Assembly (NCBI GenBank): GCA_964412455.1
Contig: CAYPOT010000006.1
Location: forward strand, 1 to 64,000
Origin: JAAXXJ01 sp964412455
GTDB lineage: Bacteria > Nitrospirota > UBA9217
Direction of reading: 5' to 3'
Length of the DNA stretch: 64,000 bases
This document shows positions 25,421 through 34,434 of the stretch, piece by piece. The position numbers and the translations under genes are program-made. The stretch's first letter is position 1, and the number at the start of each line of letters is the position of its first letter. The notes under the pieces were generated by a model, which made no database searches, was not told where the DNA came from, and saw nothing but the letters and a program-made list of their open reading frames with translations.

Positions 25421-26806
25421 ATGACTGATTTCCGCATAGAAAAAGACAGCCTCGGCGATGTGAAGGTCCCGAAGGACGCGCTCTATGGAGCGCAGACCCA
25501 GCGGGCCGTCGAGAACTTCCCGGTAAGCGGCATCCGCTTCCCCCGTGTCTTCATCCGCGCCCTCGGCCTCATCAAGGCCGTCTCCGCCGAGGTGAACGCG
25601 GGCCTGGGGCTGCTCGACGCGAACATCGCGAACGCGATCCATCTGGCGGCCCTCGAGGTTTCCGAGGGCACCTGGGACGACCACTTCCCGCTGGACATCT
25701 TCCAGACCGGCTCCGGCACCTCCACGAACATGAACGCCAACGAGGTGATCGCGGCTGTCGCATCGAAGTCGCTCGGCTCCCCGGTGCACCCGAACAACCA
25801 CGTGAACATGGGCCAGTCGTCCAATGACGTGATCCCCGCTGCGATCCATGTGAGCGCTTATCTGCAGCTCCAGGAGGTCTTCCTTCCGGCATTCACCCAT
25901 CTCCATAGCGAGCTCAAAAAACGGGAAACGGAGCTTGACGCGGTGGTCAAGACCGGCCGCACGCACCTCATGGACGCCATGCCGGTCCGGATGGGCCAGG
26001 AGTTCGGCGGCTGGGCATACCAGGTTCAGCAGGGCATCGAGCGCATAGAGTCCTGCCTGCCGCGGCTGGCCCGGCTCGCCATCGGCGGCACGGCCGTGGG
26101 CACGGGCATCAACACGCCAAAGGAGTTCGGCGCGATCGTTGCCGGCAGGCTTGCCGGACGCACGGGCATTCCTTTCCAGGAAGCTCAGAACCACTTCGCA
26201 GCCCAGGCAGCAATGGACACGGCGGTCGAACTGTCAGGCCATCTCAAGACCCTGGCCTCGTCGCTCATGAAGATCGCCAACGACCTCAGGTGGATGAACA
26301 GCGGCCCCATCGCCGGACTCGGCGAGATTGCGCTCCCCTCGCTCCAGCCGGGGTCCAGCATCATGCCGGGCAAGGTGAACCCCGTGATCTGCGAGGCCGT
26401 CATGATGGTCTGCGCCCAGGTGACCGGGAACGATGTGGTCATCACCATTTCGAACCAGCACGGCAACTTCCAGCTGAACGTCATGCTGCCCGTCATCGCC
26501 CATAATTTGCTCCAGTCCATCACGCTCATGGGGAACGCGTCGCGGCTGCTCGCCGACAAGGCCGTAGCGGGCTTCACGGTCAACAACGAGCGGATCGCGG
26601 GACTGGTGGGACAGAATCCTATCCTGGTGACCGCGTTGAATCCCGTCATTGGCTACGACAAGGCAGCGGAGATCGCGAAAAAGGCGTATAAAGAAGGAAG
26701 GCCGATCAAGGAAGTGGCCGCCGAGATGACGGACCTGTCGAAGAAGGACCTGGACAGACTCCTCGACCCGAAGAATTTGACGGAAAGCGGGAACGCGGGA
26801 GATTAG
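25421..26806 (+). CDS. fumC: Fumarate hydratase class II
   Basis: A 461-residue iron-independent fumarase. The family signature GSSIMPGKVNP, the GSGTSTNMNANEV and SSNDVIPAAIHVS blocks and KTGRTHLMDAMPVRMGQEF (catalytic His region) are all present. It interconverts fumarate and malate and pairs with the nearby malic enzyme and SdhCAB. The start at ATG 25421 has no recognisable ribosome binding site, because the GACTG repeat occupies the leader. A TTG at 25388 would extend the frame only through repeat sequence. Confidence 0.93.
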   Translation: MTDFRIEKDSLGDVKVPKDALYGAQTQRAVENFPVSGIRFPRVFIRALGLIKAVSAEVNAGLGLLDANIANAIHLAALEVSEGTWDDHFPLDIFQTGSGTSTNMNANEVIAAVASKSLGSPVHPNNHVNMGQSSNDVIPAAIHVSAYLQLQEVFLPAFTHLHSELKKRETELDAVVKTGRTHLMDAMPVRMGQEFGGWAYQVQQGIERIESCLPRLARLAIGGTAVGTGINTPKEFGAIVAGRLAGRTGIPFQEAQNHFAAQAAMDTAVELSGHLKTLASSLMKIANDLRWMNSGPIAGLGEIALPSLQPGSSIMPGKVNPVICEAVMMVCAQVTGNDVVITISNQHGNFQLNVMLPVIAHNLLQSITLMGNASRLLADKAVAGFTVNNERIAGLVGQNPILVTALNPVIGYDKAAEIAKKAYKEGRPIKEVAAEMTDLSKKDLDRLLDPKNLTESGNAGD

Positions 26807-26815
26807 CGTGTAAAT

Positions 26816-26943
26816 GGCGATGATGAATCTGTGTCTTACTGAAATGCACGGAGAAAGACTTGACCCTCGTGACCTCTCGTGACCTCTCGTGACCTAGAAG
26901 AGGCGATCGGGGTCAATAACTAATTATCTAAGCCTGACCCCAT
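26816..26943. repeat. 52-bp element (copy A) with CTCGTGAC microduplications
   Basis: 26816-26867 is the first of three near-identical 52-bp units ending AGAAAGACTTGACCCT. It is followed directly by three tandem CTCGTGACCT words, then GGGGTCAATAAC and CTGACCCC as an imperfect inverted pair to 26943. It lies between fumC and the VapC-type gene. Confidence 0.8.
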
Positions 26944-26958
26944 ACGGTACGAGGACAG

Positions 26959-27384
26959 CTAGAGGATTTCCGGAAAACCTTCCTTCCCTGCCGCTTCATT
27001 CAGCGCGCGGTCGTAGCATGCGAAATCCGTTTCCATTTTTCCGTTGTTTCGAATCACAAGCGCCGATGCCAGGTGAATCGCATCAAACCCCCTCAGTGCG
27101 TGTTTCCGCGCCAACGTTTCAATGCGTTCGTTCAATCCCGCGCTGACAGGAACGAGAATGATGCTGCGATAATCGCTCTTAAAAGAAGCTGCCGTCCGGG
27201 AGTACTCACGGGATGATAAGACACCTTCCCGCAGTTTACGGTTCAGCGCAGCGATCATTTCCGCGAAGGCGACGACCGATGTTGCGATCCCCGTTGCCCC
27301 GTCCCACAGTTCATTCACGCGCCCGGACCCGTCTTCGTCCACGTACCGCTTGATGAGTGCGGACGTATCGAGATAGAGCATCAT
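26959..27384 (-). CDS. VapC-like PIN-domain toxin
   Basis: A 141-residue PIN nuclease: LYLDTSALIKRYVDEDGS (first acidic residues), VVAFAEMIAALNRK (conserved Glu), LRGFDAIHLASALV (third acidic group) and METDFACYDRALNEAA (fourth). Such proteins cleave tRNA or rRNA when free of antitoxin. The start overlaps the antitoxin stop by 4 bp (ATGA), so the pair is translationally coupled. It closes the island toward the fumarase gene. Confidence 0.85.
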   Translation of the reverse strand: MMLYLDTSALIKRYVDEDGSGRVNELWDGATGIATSVVAFAEMIAALNRKLREGVLSSREYSRTAASFKSDYRSIILVPVSAGLNERIETLARKHALRGFDAIHLASALVIRNNGKMETDFACYDRALNEAAGKEGFPEIL

Positions 27385-27674
27385 CGCCGGTCCTCGATGA
27401 CCGCCTTGGAAAAGAGGGAGCCTTTCACCTTTTTTCTGAATTTCGGCGTGCGCGGCGGTTTGTACGACGGCGGAAGGATGATCGAGCCCATAAGCGCCAT
27501 TTTGACGAGAGCGGAATGCAACTTGCCTTCCTCTGCCGGAGCGCCCACCGGGACAATGCGGGCGATGGCCTTACCCCGCTCCGAGATAAGAAGCTCCTCA
27601 CCCAGCTTCACGTCCCTCAGATAGCCGCTCAGATGGGCCTTCATTTCACGAATGCCTATAGTTTTCGTCTGCAT
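27381..27674 (-). CDS. Phd/YefM-type antitoxin
   Basis: A 97-residue protein with the N-terminal Phd/YefM DNA-binding signature (TIGIREMKAHLSGYLRDV, LLISERGKAIARIVPVG) and a C-terminal tail rich in Lys/Arg that would wrap the PIN toxin. ATG 27674 is preferred because similarity begins there; upstream in-frame residues to 27743 do not look conserved. The mix of a Phd-type antitoxin with a PIN toxin is common in VapBC-like modules. Confidence 0.8.
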   Translation of the reverse strand: MQTKTIGIREMKAHLSGYLRDVKLGEELLISERGKAIARIVPVGAPAEEGKLHSALVKMALMGSIILPPSYKPPRTPKFRKKVKGSLFSKAVIEDRR

Positions 27675-28202
27675 GTAGTCATAGTAACCTAAAGTGACCT
27701 CATTGTCAAGCGAAGCTTTAACCTTGCCTGTGATCTCCTGCATTTCGTCGTCCTCGGTTGAGATTACCGAGGCATGTCGTATTTGTCGGGTTTCGCTGCG
27801 ATTTCCCCGACCTACTGACTGAGAGTCCCGACCGAGAGAACATAGACCTGTTCGCCGCGATCTCGGGTAGGGCCTGTTTCCACGTCAGGATCATCGCTCA
27901 AAGTATTCGCCATTGTGTCGGTTTGTCGAGTGACTCTCCCTGACCTACCAACTAAACATTCGCCATATATTAACGTCCCCTACGTTCTGTGTGTTGGAAG
28001 GCGATGATGAATCCGTGTCCTACTGAAATGCGCGGAGAAAGACTTGACCCTTTCGGTGTGTAGTGAGTTGGTTGGAAGGCGATGTTGAATCTGTTTCCTA
28101 CCGAAATGCACGGAGAAAGACTTGACCCTATTGGTGTGCTATTGGTGCTCCTATTGGTGCTCTATTGGTGCTGTGACCCTATTGGTGCTGCTATTGGTGC
28201 TG
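27675..28202. repeat. Gene-poor tract with 52-bp elements B and C and CTATTGGTGCT array
   Basis: 27675-27999 shows no gene. Copies B (28000-28051) and C (28078-28129) of the 52-bp unit follow in direct orientation 78 bp apart. Copy C ends in GACCCT and runs into six near-tandem CTATTGGTGCT words (about 28128-28201), interrupted once by TGTGACC. The array supplies the last codons and stop of the helicase gene on the minus strand. Confidence 0.8.
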
Positions 28203-30808
28203 ATGACCTCCCCATTCTGGCGTAGCCTGAGGCTCAGACGCGACCGAAGCCGTATAATATCCTCGACACCCTCGGCCGGCATGAAGGAATAAAGCGATAT
28301 GGTGTCATGCTTTTGTCCGATTCGATCAACGCGGCCCGCGCGCTGCACTAGCCGAATAATGGCCCAGGGGAGATCATAATTCACAATGATATGCGCGTCC
28401 TGAAGGTTCTGACCTTCGGCGAGGACATCGGTAGCGATAAGAATGCGGAGTTCCTTGGCGCCGGGCTGCAGACCGCCGTTGCTTTCCGGGCTGAAACGTT
28501 GCGCAATGGATACAGGATCGTCACTGTTGCCGCTGACCACCTGGAAGTCGGCCACGCCCTGGACTTCGAGTTCGCGGCCGAGATACTCGGCAGTATCAGC
28601 GAACTGAGTGAATATCAGGACTTTTTCTTTTGCGTGTTTTTTCGAGACAAGTTGCTGGAGTCTGGCGAGTTTGGCATCTGTAGTGGGCTCCCAGTGACCG
28701 GAGTCTTTGAGAATATGCAATAAAGCCTTACAATCTTCAAAAAGATGTTCCTTCAATTCCGCTCTGAAGAAGTTCGCCGGGAGCCACGAATATCGTTTTT
28801 CCTGGTTTACGCAATAGTCCTCATAAATCTCGGAGCCACGTTTTTTGAATGCCGCAAGGGTAAGCAGCGGCAATGCGCCATTGCCGCTGCCGGAACCTGA
28901 AGCGCCATTCTCCTCGGATTCATCATCCGTGTCAGTAATCGCCTCATCGAGTATGGAGGTATCTTGTGAGCCAATGGGAAGAGAGAGGCCCTTCTCCAGT
29001 GCGTGAATTGTAACCATGTTCCGCAGAATATGTCGTTGAAGAGATAAAAGAAAACTGTATCCGCTGGATTCAAGCCGTTTAAAAAGATTCGTGCGACAAA
29101 AGCCGCGCAGCCGCCGACCCGCACGACTAAGATTATCGAGGACCTTTGCCTCCTGAGGAGTTGCCTTGCCTGTTCTTTTTTCGTCAACATATTGCGCCAA
29201 GCCGTACCGTGGAAGGTGCAGTTGTCCTATTAAGGAAACTACTTCCTCCTGGAACAGGTGCGCATATTGGTCTTCGCTGTTTTCCTTGTCCAGGGCAAAC
29301 TCGATCGTCTTGGGTTGGCGCTTCGGAAAATAGAATGGTTCACCTCTGAGCATGACATAGGACCGGTCCCTTTCAGGATCGTATTTTGCGTATTTTTCCA
29401 TGATATACGAGCGCGTCCGTCGAACGAGAAAAAGACGCATGAGATCACGCCAATCATCGTCAAACATGCTTTCTTCAAAGGCGCGTATTGAACGGGGTGA
29501 TGTCTGGAACTGAGCGATGAAGTCGGCTTCTGCTTTCCCCTCGGCAGCCCACTGTTTGAAGAACATCTCAGGTCTCACATGAAGATCAACATCGGCATCT
29601 GCCATAAGGCGCAGTTGATTGCTGAGGTCAGAGAAGTGTTTATTATACGGGGTAGCACTCAATAGCATGACGCGGGGCGCAAAACGGTCGATATATTCTT
29701 TGATATGTCGATAGCGCTTGCTGTCTCGATTACGAAGATTATGACTTTCGTCGATAATGACCAGGCGATAAGGACGGGTATTGGGGAGGTCCTGAATTAC
29801 GCGGCCCAATGATATGACATCGCCTATGATTCCGTACTCGGCGAAATACCAGCGCCACATTTTTTCGAGCTTTGGCGGGCAAATAACTAACGTGTTGCTG
29901 CCGTCGAAATCTTCCTGAGAAATGCGCGCAACAGCGGCAGCCATCAGGGTCTTGCCGAGACCCACAACATCGCCAAGTAGAACACCGCCACGTGCGTGAA
30001 GGTAATGGGCAGCAAGCGATACGGCTTTTTCTTGAAAATCGAGCAAAATATTCTGAAAAACTTTGGGGAGCTTGAACTTGCGTTCGCCGCGTCTGGCCTC
30101 TTCCGAAAGATAATATACAATCTTGAGATAAACATGGTAAGGGAGAACAAGCTTCTCACCAGCCCAGCTATTTTCGATGAGGGTTGCAAGTTCTTCAGAG
30201 ATGTCAAAGGCGAACTTGTCGGCCCACCGGTCGTTGAACCATTTCTGGAGTTTCTCGGCAGCGTCTCGTTCAACAACATCAACATTCAGCTCGCCCTGAC
30301 TGGAGAGCCCGGAGAATGTCAGGTTACTGCTGCCGACGAAAGCGACCAGAGGCGCAGCTGGATCAGCGCGGTGAGTAAGATAAAGCTTTGCGTGAAGCTG
30401 ATAACGCAGGAACAGTTTAACTTGGACTTTTTTGTCCCGAAGTTGTCGCGCCAGCGTCCGAAGTGATTTCTCGGCCTGGTTTGAAGGGACGCCGAACTCA
30501 ATCTGCTGTTTGAAACTCTCGGCAGCTTCTCGGCGAAGTCTTGCAATAGTTGGGCCGTCAAGTATTTCGTCGCGACGGATCGCTTTCTGTGCTTCCTCCA
30601 TTGCTATACCAGGCGGGCGGTGCATGCCAACGAGAACTCTACATGCCGCCGGATCGCTGCCGGGAAGTTTCTCGACATAGGGTGCCAGACAATCCCACCC
30701 CCGCAGTCGAAAGTAACCAACGCAGAAATCACTACGCTTGGCAACGTCCAGCATGTCGCAAAGAGCTGGAAGAAGTTTCTCCTCGATGTTATCGAAGATA
30801 CGCGGCAT
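28151..30808 (-). CDS. PLD-SNF2 helicase, C-terminally truncated
   Basis: An 885-residue protein joining a phospholipase-D-type nuclease domain (HxK at H139/K141, GSSNLTFSG at 159-167) to a SNF2-family helicase: Walker A GDVVGLGKT (279-287), DESH box (353-356), LLSATPYNK, and C-terminal FTQFADTAEYL, TDVLAEGQNLQDA and QRAGRVDRIGQ. Such helicases accompany anti-phage systems. I recall homologues extending well beyond the final LRLRQNGEV block. Here the frame instead enters the CTATTGGTGCT array and stops, so about 150-200 residues seem lost. The helicase motifs themselves are intact. It is the last gene of the MNT-HEPN-zincin operon, 22 bp after the preceding stop with AGGAG in the gap. Confidence 0.85.
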   Translation of the reverse strand: MPRIFDNIEEKLLPALCDMLDVAKRSDFCVGYFRLRGWDCLAPYVEKLPGSDPAACRVLVGMHRPPGIAMEEAQKAIRRDEILDGPTIARLRREAAESFKQQIEFGVPSNQAEKSLRTLARQLRDKKVQVKLFLRYQLHAKLYLTHRADPAAPLVAFVGSSNLTFSGLSSQGELNVDVVERDAAEKLQKWFNDRWADKFAFDISEELATLIENSWAGEKLVLPYHVYLKIVYYLSEEARRGERKFKLPKVFQNILLDFQEKAVSLAAHYLHARGGVLLGDVVGLGKTLMAAAVARISQEDFDGSNTLVICPPKLEKMWRWYFAEYGIIGDVISLGRVIQDLPNTRPYRLVIIDESHNLRNRDSKRYRHIKEYIDRFAPRVMLLSATPYNKHFSDLSNQLRLMADADVDLHVRPEMFFKQWAAEGKAEADFIAQFQTSPRSIRAFEESMFDDDWRDLMRLFLVRRTRSYIMEKYAKYDPERDRSYVMLRGEPFYFPKRQPKTIEFALDKENSEDQYAHLFQEEVVSLIGQLHLPRYGLAQYVDEKRTGKATPQEAKVLDNLSRAGRRLRGFCRTNLFKRLESSGYSFLLSLQRHILRNMVTIHALEKGLSLPIGSQDTSILDEAITDTDDESEENGASGSGSGNGALPLLTLAAFKKRGSEIYEDYCVNQEKRYSWLPANFFRAELKEHLFEDCKALLHILKDSGHWEPTTDAKLARLQQLVSKKHAKEKVLIFTQFADTAEYLGRELEVQGVADFQVVSGNSDDPVSIAQRFSPESNGGLQPGAKELRILIATDVLAEGQNLQDAHIIVNYDLPWAIIRLVQRAGRVDRIGQKHDTISLYSFMPAEGVEDIIRLRSRLSLRLRQNGEVISTNSSTNRVTAPIEHQ

Positions 30809-30830
30809 AAGACACTCCTATTGAAAAACC

Positions 30831-32801
30831 CTACTTCTTGCCACTCTCAAAAAGCCCCTGTGCAGCCTCAAACTCCTTCTTGAAGTTCAATCCCATCTCA
30901 AGCGCAGGATCAATAAAGTGAAAGGCAACATACATGTAGGACAGAATCTGCAAGCCCGTGAATTCCTTATCCGGGATGCTCTTCAGGTAATATCTCTGCT
31001 CCATATTTTCATGGTCAATTCCCTGCTGCCCCAAGAGTCCTATCTCAAACCCGATTTCCTTTATCTTGGCGGGCGGCAGACCGTTGAAATATTGAAGTGC
31101 CGCCAGCATATACATGGTGACCGCTGACTGCCCGGCCGGTTCCTTGGCAAAATCTATTTGCGTTTTTTGGGATTGCAATTCTGGATTGATAAAGTGGTCC
31201 GGCTCACCGCTTGCACCATCCATCTTCGCCGCTCGAAACTCGGTTTCCTCAATCAGGCTGAAGTAACTTTCAATGCCCAACCTCTTTGCCCACTGCCGGA
31301 TCAGCTCATGAGCATCCAAGGCGCGGTCGTTCTTCTGATACTTCAGATACTCCGCGTACAATTCTTTAGAGATTTTTAACTGCTGGGAGGTTGCCTCGAA
31401 TTGACTGCTCAAATCGAAGCCATAGAGGTCTTTGAACTGGTGGGCGTTCACAAGGCTCAGAATGACGGTAGCGGTCCTGATAAAGACAGGGGTATCCTGT
31501 GCTATTTCCCTGTTCTTGGAAACAGCAATATATTCTTTCAGAAATTCGAGAAGGGAAATGTACTGGAACGGGCGTAACGAGGGATAGGTCTTGTAAAGGA
31601 AGTCTTCTATAAACAAGTCAACGGGAACATTGTAAATCTGACTGTTCATCCCGTTGAAGAGGGAGGTTATATAACCGGCTATGGATGCATCATCGAGCCC
31701 ACGCCTGTTCAGCCTGGCGATCGTGGGCTCGTTATTTCTTATAAATAGTTCTTTCTGCTCCTTAGATGCTACGAATAGATAATTGGTCCCCCGCTTGCGG
31801 CCCCGCACGGTCAAGTCGAGATGCCCCAGTTCGTGCATTAAGAGATGGGAAATCACTGGCTGGCTGGCTGGCTTGCTCCTCTTGTATCTAATGACATGCT
31901 TGTCCCGATTGTAGTTCTCGGCAAGCTCCAGCTTTGCCGGGGTGGGGATATTCTCATCCTCGATCAGGTCGATGTTCTTTCCCGATGCTACGGCCAATTT
32001 CTGCGAGAACTCATTAAACATCTCCATCGGATCGATTTTCTCAACAGCCTTATTGCTGACTTCATTGGCAAGCTCGAAAGAGTGATTGTACAACGGGTCT
32101 GACGGCCTGCAGTTCTTGCCCGTCTGACGAACAAAATCAAGAGCAAGTACATAATCGTTTTTTATGTTATGCACCATGGCCAGGGCATACAAGGTCTGTG
32201 CGTAGTTCGGATTGAGGGCGTACGCTTTTTGGAAATACTTCTCAGCCTCTTTCATCCTGCCCAATTGCATCAGGTTCGCGCCGATATTGTTGATGGCGAT
32301 GTGGTCATCGGGCTTCACGGAAAGCGCCTGCTCGAAGTACGTCATGGCCGTGGGAATGTCATTCATGTTTCTGGCGAAGATGTTCCCGAGCATGGTCAAG
32401 GCGTGAGTGTTCCTGGAGTTCCATCGCAGGGCATTGTGCAGATTGTTCACCGCCGCGTCAATGTTCCGTTCCTCGGACAATATCTGCCCCAGGATTCGAT
32501 AATATTCCGAGTTCGTGGGGTTCTTCTTGATGAGCTTTTCAAGAATCGGCTTCGCCTGTTTGAAGTTCCCTTGTTCACAATGCTTTACCACGGTATCGAA
32601 TTCAGTCTTTTGACTGGCAATAGTAGAAGTGTCGATTTCTATTGTTACAAAGTCCCCCTCGATCTCGACCTTTGGTCGGAAGGGACCGAAGGTATAGTAG
32701 GCGATCAGGGCTTCCTTGAGGGCCTCCATGCTCTTTCCCTGTTCCAATGCTTTCGGAAAGAGGCTGAAAAGCAAATCGTTGACTTTGTGGATGATTATCA
32801 T
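30831..32801 (-). CDS. TPR protein with HELGH zincin domain
   Basis: A 656-residue protein with a short N-terminal helical region, tetratricopeptide repeats (about 85-235; for example AMTYFEQALSVKPDDHIAIN and EAEKYFQKAYALNPNYAQ), then a zinc-metallopeptidase motif HELGH (H323, E324, H327) in ISHLLMHELGHLDL. A Glu in LFIEDFLYKTYP about 70 residues on could be a third ligand (inference). The C-terminal 300 residues are alpha-helical and unrecognised. No signal peptide is present, so it acts in the cytoplasm. Its ATG overlaps the HEPN stop (ATGA), which ties it to the MNT-HEPN pair. The composition suggests a scaffold or protease partner of the toxin or helicase. Confidence 0.75.
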   Translation of the reverse strand: MIIIHKVNDLLFSLFPKALEQGKSMEALKEALIAYYTFGPFRPKVEIEGDFVTIEIDTSTIASQKTEFDTVVKHCEQGNFKQAKPILEKLIKKNPTNSEYYRILGQILSEERNIDAAVNNLHNALRWNSRNTHALTMLGNIFARNMNDIPTAMTYFEQALSVKPDDHIAINNIGANLMQLGRMKEAEKYFQKAYALNPNYAQTLYALAMVHNIKNDYVLALDFVRQTGKNCRPSDPLYNHSFELANEVSNKAVEKIDPMEMFNEFSQKLAVASGKNIDLIEDENIPTPAKLELAENYNRDKHVIRYKRSKPASQPVISHLLMHELGHLDLTVRGRKRGTNYLFVASKEQKELFIRNNEPTIARLNRRGLDDASIAGYITSLFNGMNSQIYNVPVDLFIEDFLYKTYPSLRPFQYISLLEFLKEYIAVSKNREIAQDTPVFIRTATVILSLVNAHQFKDLYGFDLSSQFEATSQQLKISKELYAEYLKYQKNDRALDAHELIRQWAKRLGIESYFSLIEETEFRAAKMDGASGEPDHFINPELQSQKTQIDFAKEPAGQSAVTMYMLAALQYFNGLPPAKIKEIGFEIGLLGQQGIDHENMEQRYYLKSIPDKEFTGLQILSYMYVAFHFIDPALEMGLNFKKEFEAAQGLFESGKK

Positions 32802-33235
32802 AACTTGGAACGAAGTGATATTTTCAACCCTTCCTTTGAAAGTGCCCGGACGACTGTCTTCCGAACCTCTTCCGCAAGGTCCACAGCATGCAGTGCCTCC
32901 TTCTTCGAAACCTTATCTTTCCCCGGATAGCGTGTCGTAACAGCATATGTCCGCAGTAGGGTTGCCGCTTTCCGGAGATCATTCGTCCAATCCTCAGAGG
33001 AAGGGCAGAGTTCCAGGAGCACTGCTAGATCATGGGTGTAAGGGAAATCGATCTTATTGAAAACGAGATATGCCTTGAAACACTTCTCGGCGCATTGCTG
33101 GGCGTGGTAGGAAATCAGTTTGAAAGGCGCTGCGCTCTTGAGCTTGAAGGCATGACGGGCAAGGCGCAGGTCGTCGTCAGCGAGCCGCAGCCATTCTACT
33201 GTTTTCTTTTTTACCGCGTTGCCGTTTCCGCTCAT
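32798..33235 (-). CDS. HEPN-domain protein (HepT-like)
   Basis: A 145-residue helical HEPN protein: EWLRLADDDLRLARHAFK, YHAQQCAEKCFKAYLVF, YTHDLAVLLELC and LRTYAVTTRYPG, the region that holds the RNase or AMP-acceptor residues in MNT-linked HEPN proteins. In characterised MntA-HepT pairs the nucleotidyltransferase modifies and silences the HEPN RNase. Its start at 33235 lies within the MNT gene (about 59 bp overlap), and its stop overlaps the next start. A tight co-translated unit is therefore certain from the sequence. Confidence 0.8.
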   Translation of the reverse strand: MSGNGNAVKKKTVEWLRLADDDLRLARHAFKLKSAAPFKLISYHAQQCAEKCFKAYLVFNKIDFPYTHDLAVLLELCPSSEDWTNDLRKAATLLRTYAVTTRYPGKDKVSKKEALHAVDLAEEVRKTVVRALSKEGLKISLRSKL

Positions 33236-33545
33236 AGAGCACCCTCCCTTCCTTCGAGACATACCGCGAGATCGTTCCCGGAATATCCTTGTCCACCTCG
33301 AATTCATCCGGCGTGACAATAACGATGTCCTTGGAAAATCCCAGATCATCTAACGCGCTGGCCATCTCTGTCATCATTTTGATGCGATTTTTTCGCTTCA
33401 CATCGTCCGTAATAACAAGAAGGTCTACGTCGCTGTGCCGATCGGCGGTCCCGCGCGCATAGGACCCGAACAAAATAATTTGGTCGGGATGGAACTGGTC
33501 CGCCAAACGCCTGGCTGCTTTCTGTATTATTTGCTCGCTGATCAT
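33177..33545 (-). CDS. MNT-type nucleotidyltransferase antitoxin
   Basis: A 122-residue minimal nucleotidyltransferase with the GSYARGTADRHSDVDLLV motif (GSxxRG and two catalytic Asp) and a third acidic strand near DIVIVTPDEFE. MNT proteins transfer nucleotides to HEPN partners. It is the first gene of the four-gene operon. The C-terminal basic tail (KRKRQRGKKENSR) is encoded in the overlap with the HEPN gene. ATG 33545 is the first Met of the conserved region. Confidence 0.85.
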   Translation of the reverse strand: MISEQIIQKAARRLADQFHPDQIILFGSYARGTADRHSDVDLLVITDDVKRKNRIKMMTEMASALDDLGFSKDIVIVTPDEFEVDKDIPGTISRYVSKEGRVLYERKRQRGKKENSRMAAAR

Positions 33546-33712
33546 GGCCGGATAACCCCGCTGTTGCGCAGTTGTGGTGTGATATTAATATATGTACCGT
33601 GGAATTGCAACCATTGTCATGCAGCTAATTCTATAGCGATACGACCATTCTATCAAGCTAAAACTGCGGCTTTATGGCCACAAGGAATTCGTCAGATTGC
33701 CGTATATCGCTC

Positions 33713-33741
33713 TTGTCCTGCTGTAATGCTTTCGGTATAAT
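33713..33741 (+). promoter_or_regulatory. Sigma70-like promoter of sdhCAB
   Basis: TTGTCC (33713-33718), a 17-bp spacer and a perfect TATAAT (33736-33741) lie 27 bp before the sdhC start. The 33546-33712 part of this gap shows nothing else recognisable. Confidence 0.65.
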
Positions 33742-33768
33742 GATCATCATTGTTACGAGGTATCCACC

Positions 33769-34434
33769 ATGCTCCTCCCCACATCCTCAGTCGGCAGAAA
33801 ACTGGTCATGGCCGCGACGGGCCAGTTGATGGTCCTGTTCGTCATCCTGCACGTCCTCGGGAATGCGACCATCTATTTCGGCTGGCTCAACGCCTATGCC
33901 GCGCATCTGCACGCCCTGCCGCCCCTGGTGTGGTCGTTCCGGCTCGGACTCATCATCCTGTTCGCTTTCCATATATTCTACGGCATTGCCTTGACCCTGG
34001 AGAACAACGCGGCGAAACCTCAGTCCTACGTGGTCAGGAACGATCTGAGCGCGACCGTTGCCGGAAGGAACATGGTCTGGTCGGGAGCCGTGATCGGCTC
34101 CTTCCTTATCTATCATCTGCTCCATTTCACCGTGCAGGTGACGAATCCCGCCCTTGCCGCGGCGCGGCACCTTGACGCACTGGGCCGGCCCGACGTCTTC
34201 ACGATGGTCGTAAAGAGCTTTCAGAACTTCGGGATCGCTTCCGTCTATCTCCTGTCCATGATCGCGCTGTGGCTGCACCTCTCTCACGGCATCCAGAGCT
34301 CCTTCCAGACCTGGGGGCTGAACAGTGACAAGAGCCTCCCGATCATCAAGGGTGTCGGCGCGCTCGCGGCGGTACTCCTGTTCCTTGCCTATATCGCCGT
34401 ACCGGTACTGATCGCGACGGGGATAATGCGGTAG
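33769..34434 (+). CDS. sdhC: Succinate dehydrogenase/fumarate reductase cytochrome b558 subunit
   Basis: A 221-residue integral membrane subunit with five hydrophobic helices and histidines placed as in the di-heme b558 family: VILHVLGNATIYFG, AFHIFYGIALTLEN, LIYHLLHFTVQV and LWLHLSHGIQSSFQTWG. It anchors SdhAB and passes electrons between the iron-sulfur subunit and quinone. The single large anchor (no SdhD) with order C-A-B is the arrangement of Bacteroidetes, Geobacter and similar groups. The stop codon lies inside the first bases of the GTAGGGGC repeat. Confidence 0.9.
   Translation: MLLPTSSVGRKLVMAATGQLMVLFVILHVLGNATIYFGWLNAYAAHLHALPPLVWSFRLGLIILFAFHIFYGIALTLENNAAKPQSYVVRNDLSATVAGRNMVWSGAVIGSFLIYHLLHFTVQVTNPALAAARHLDALGRPDVFTMVVKSFQNFGIASVYLLSMIALWLHLSHGIQSSFQTWGLNSDKSLPIIKGVGALAAVLLFLAYIAVPVLIATGIMR

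Noticed and set aside
28126..28202. Possible CRISPR-like array of CTATTGGTGCT
   Set aside because: The words are 11 bp and nearly contiguous, with no unique spacers and no cas genes.
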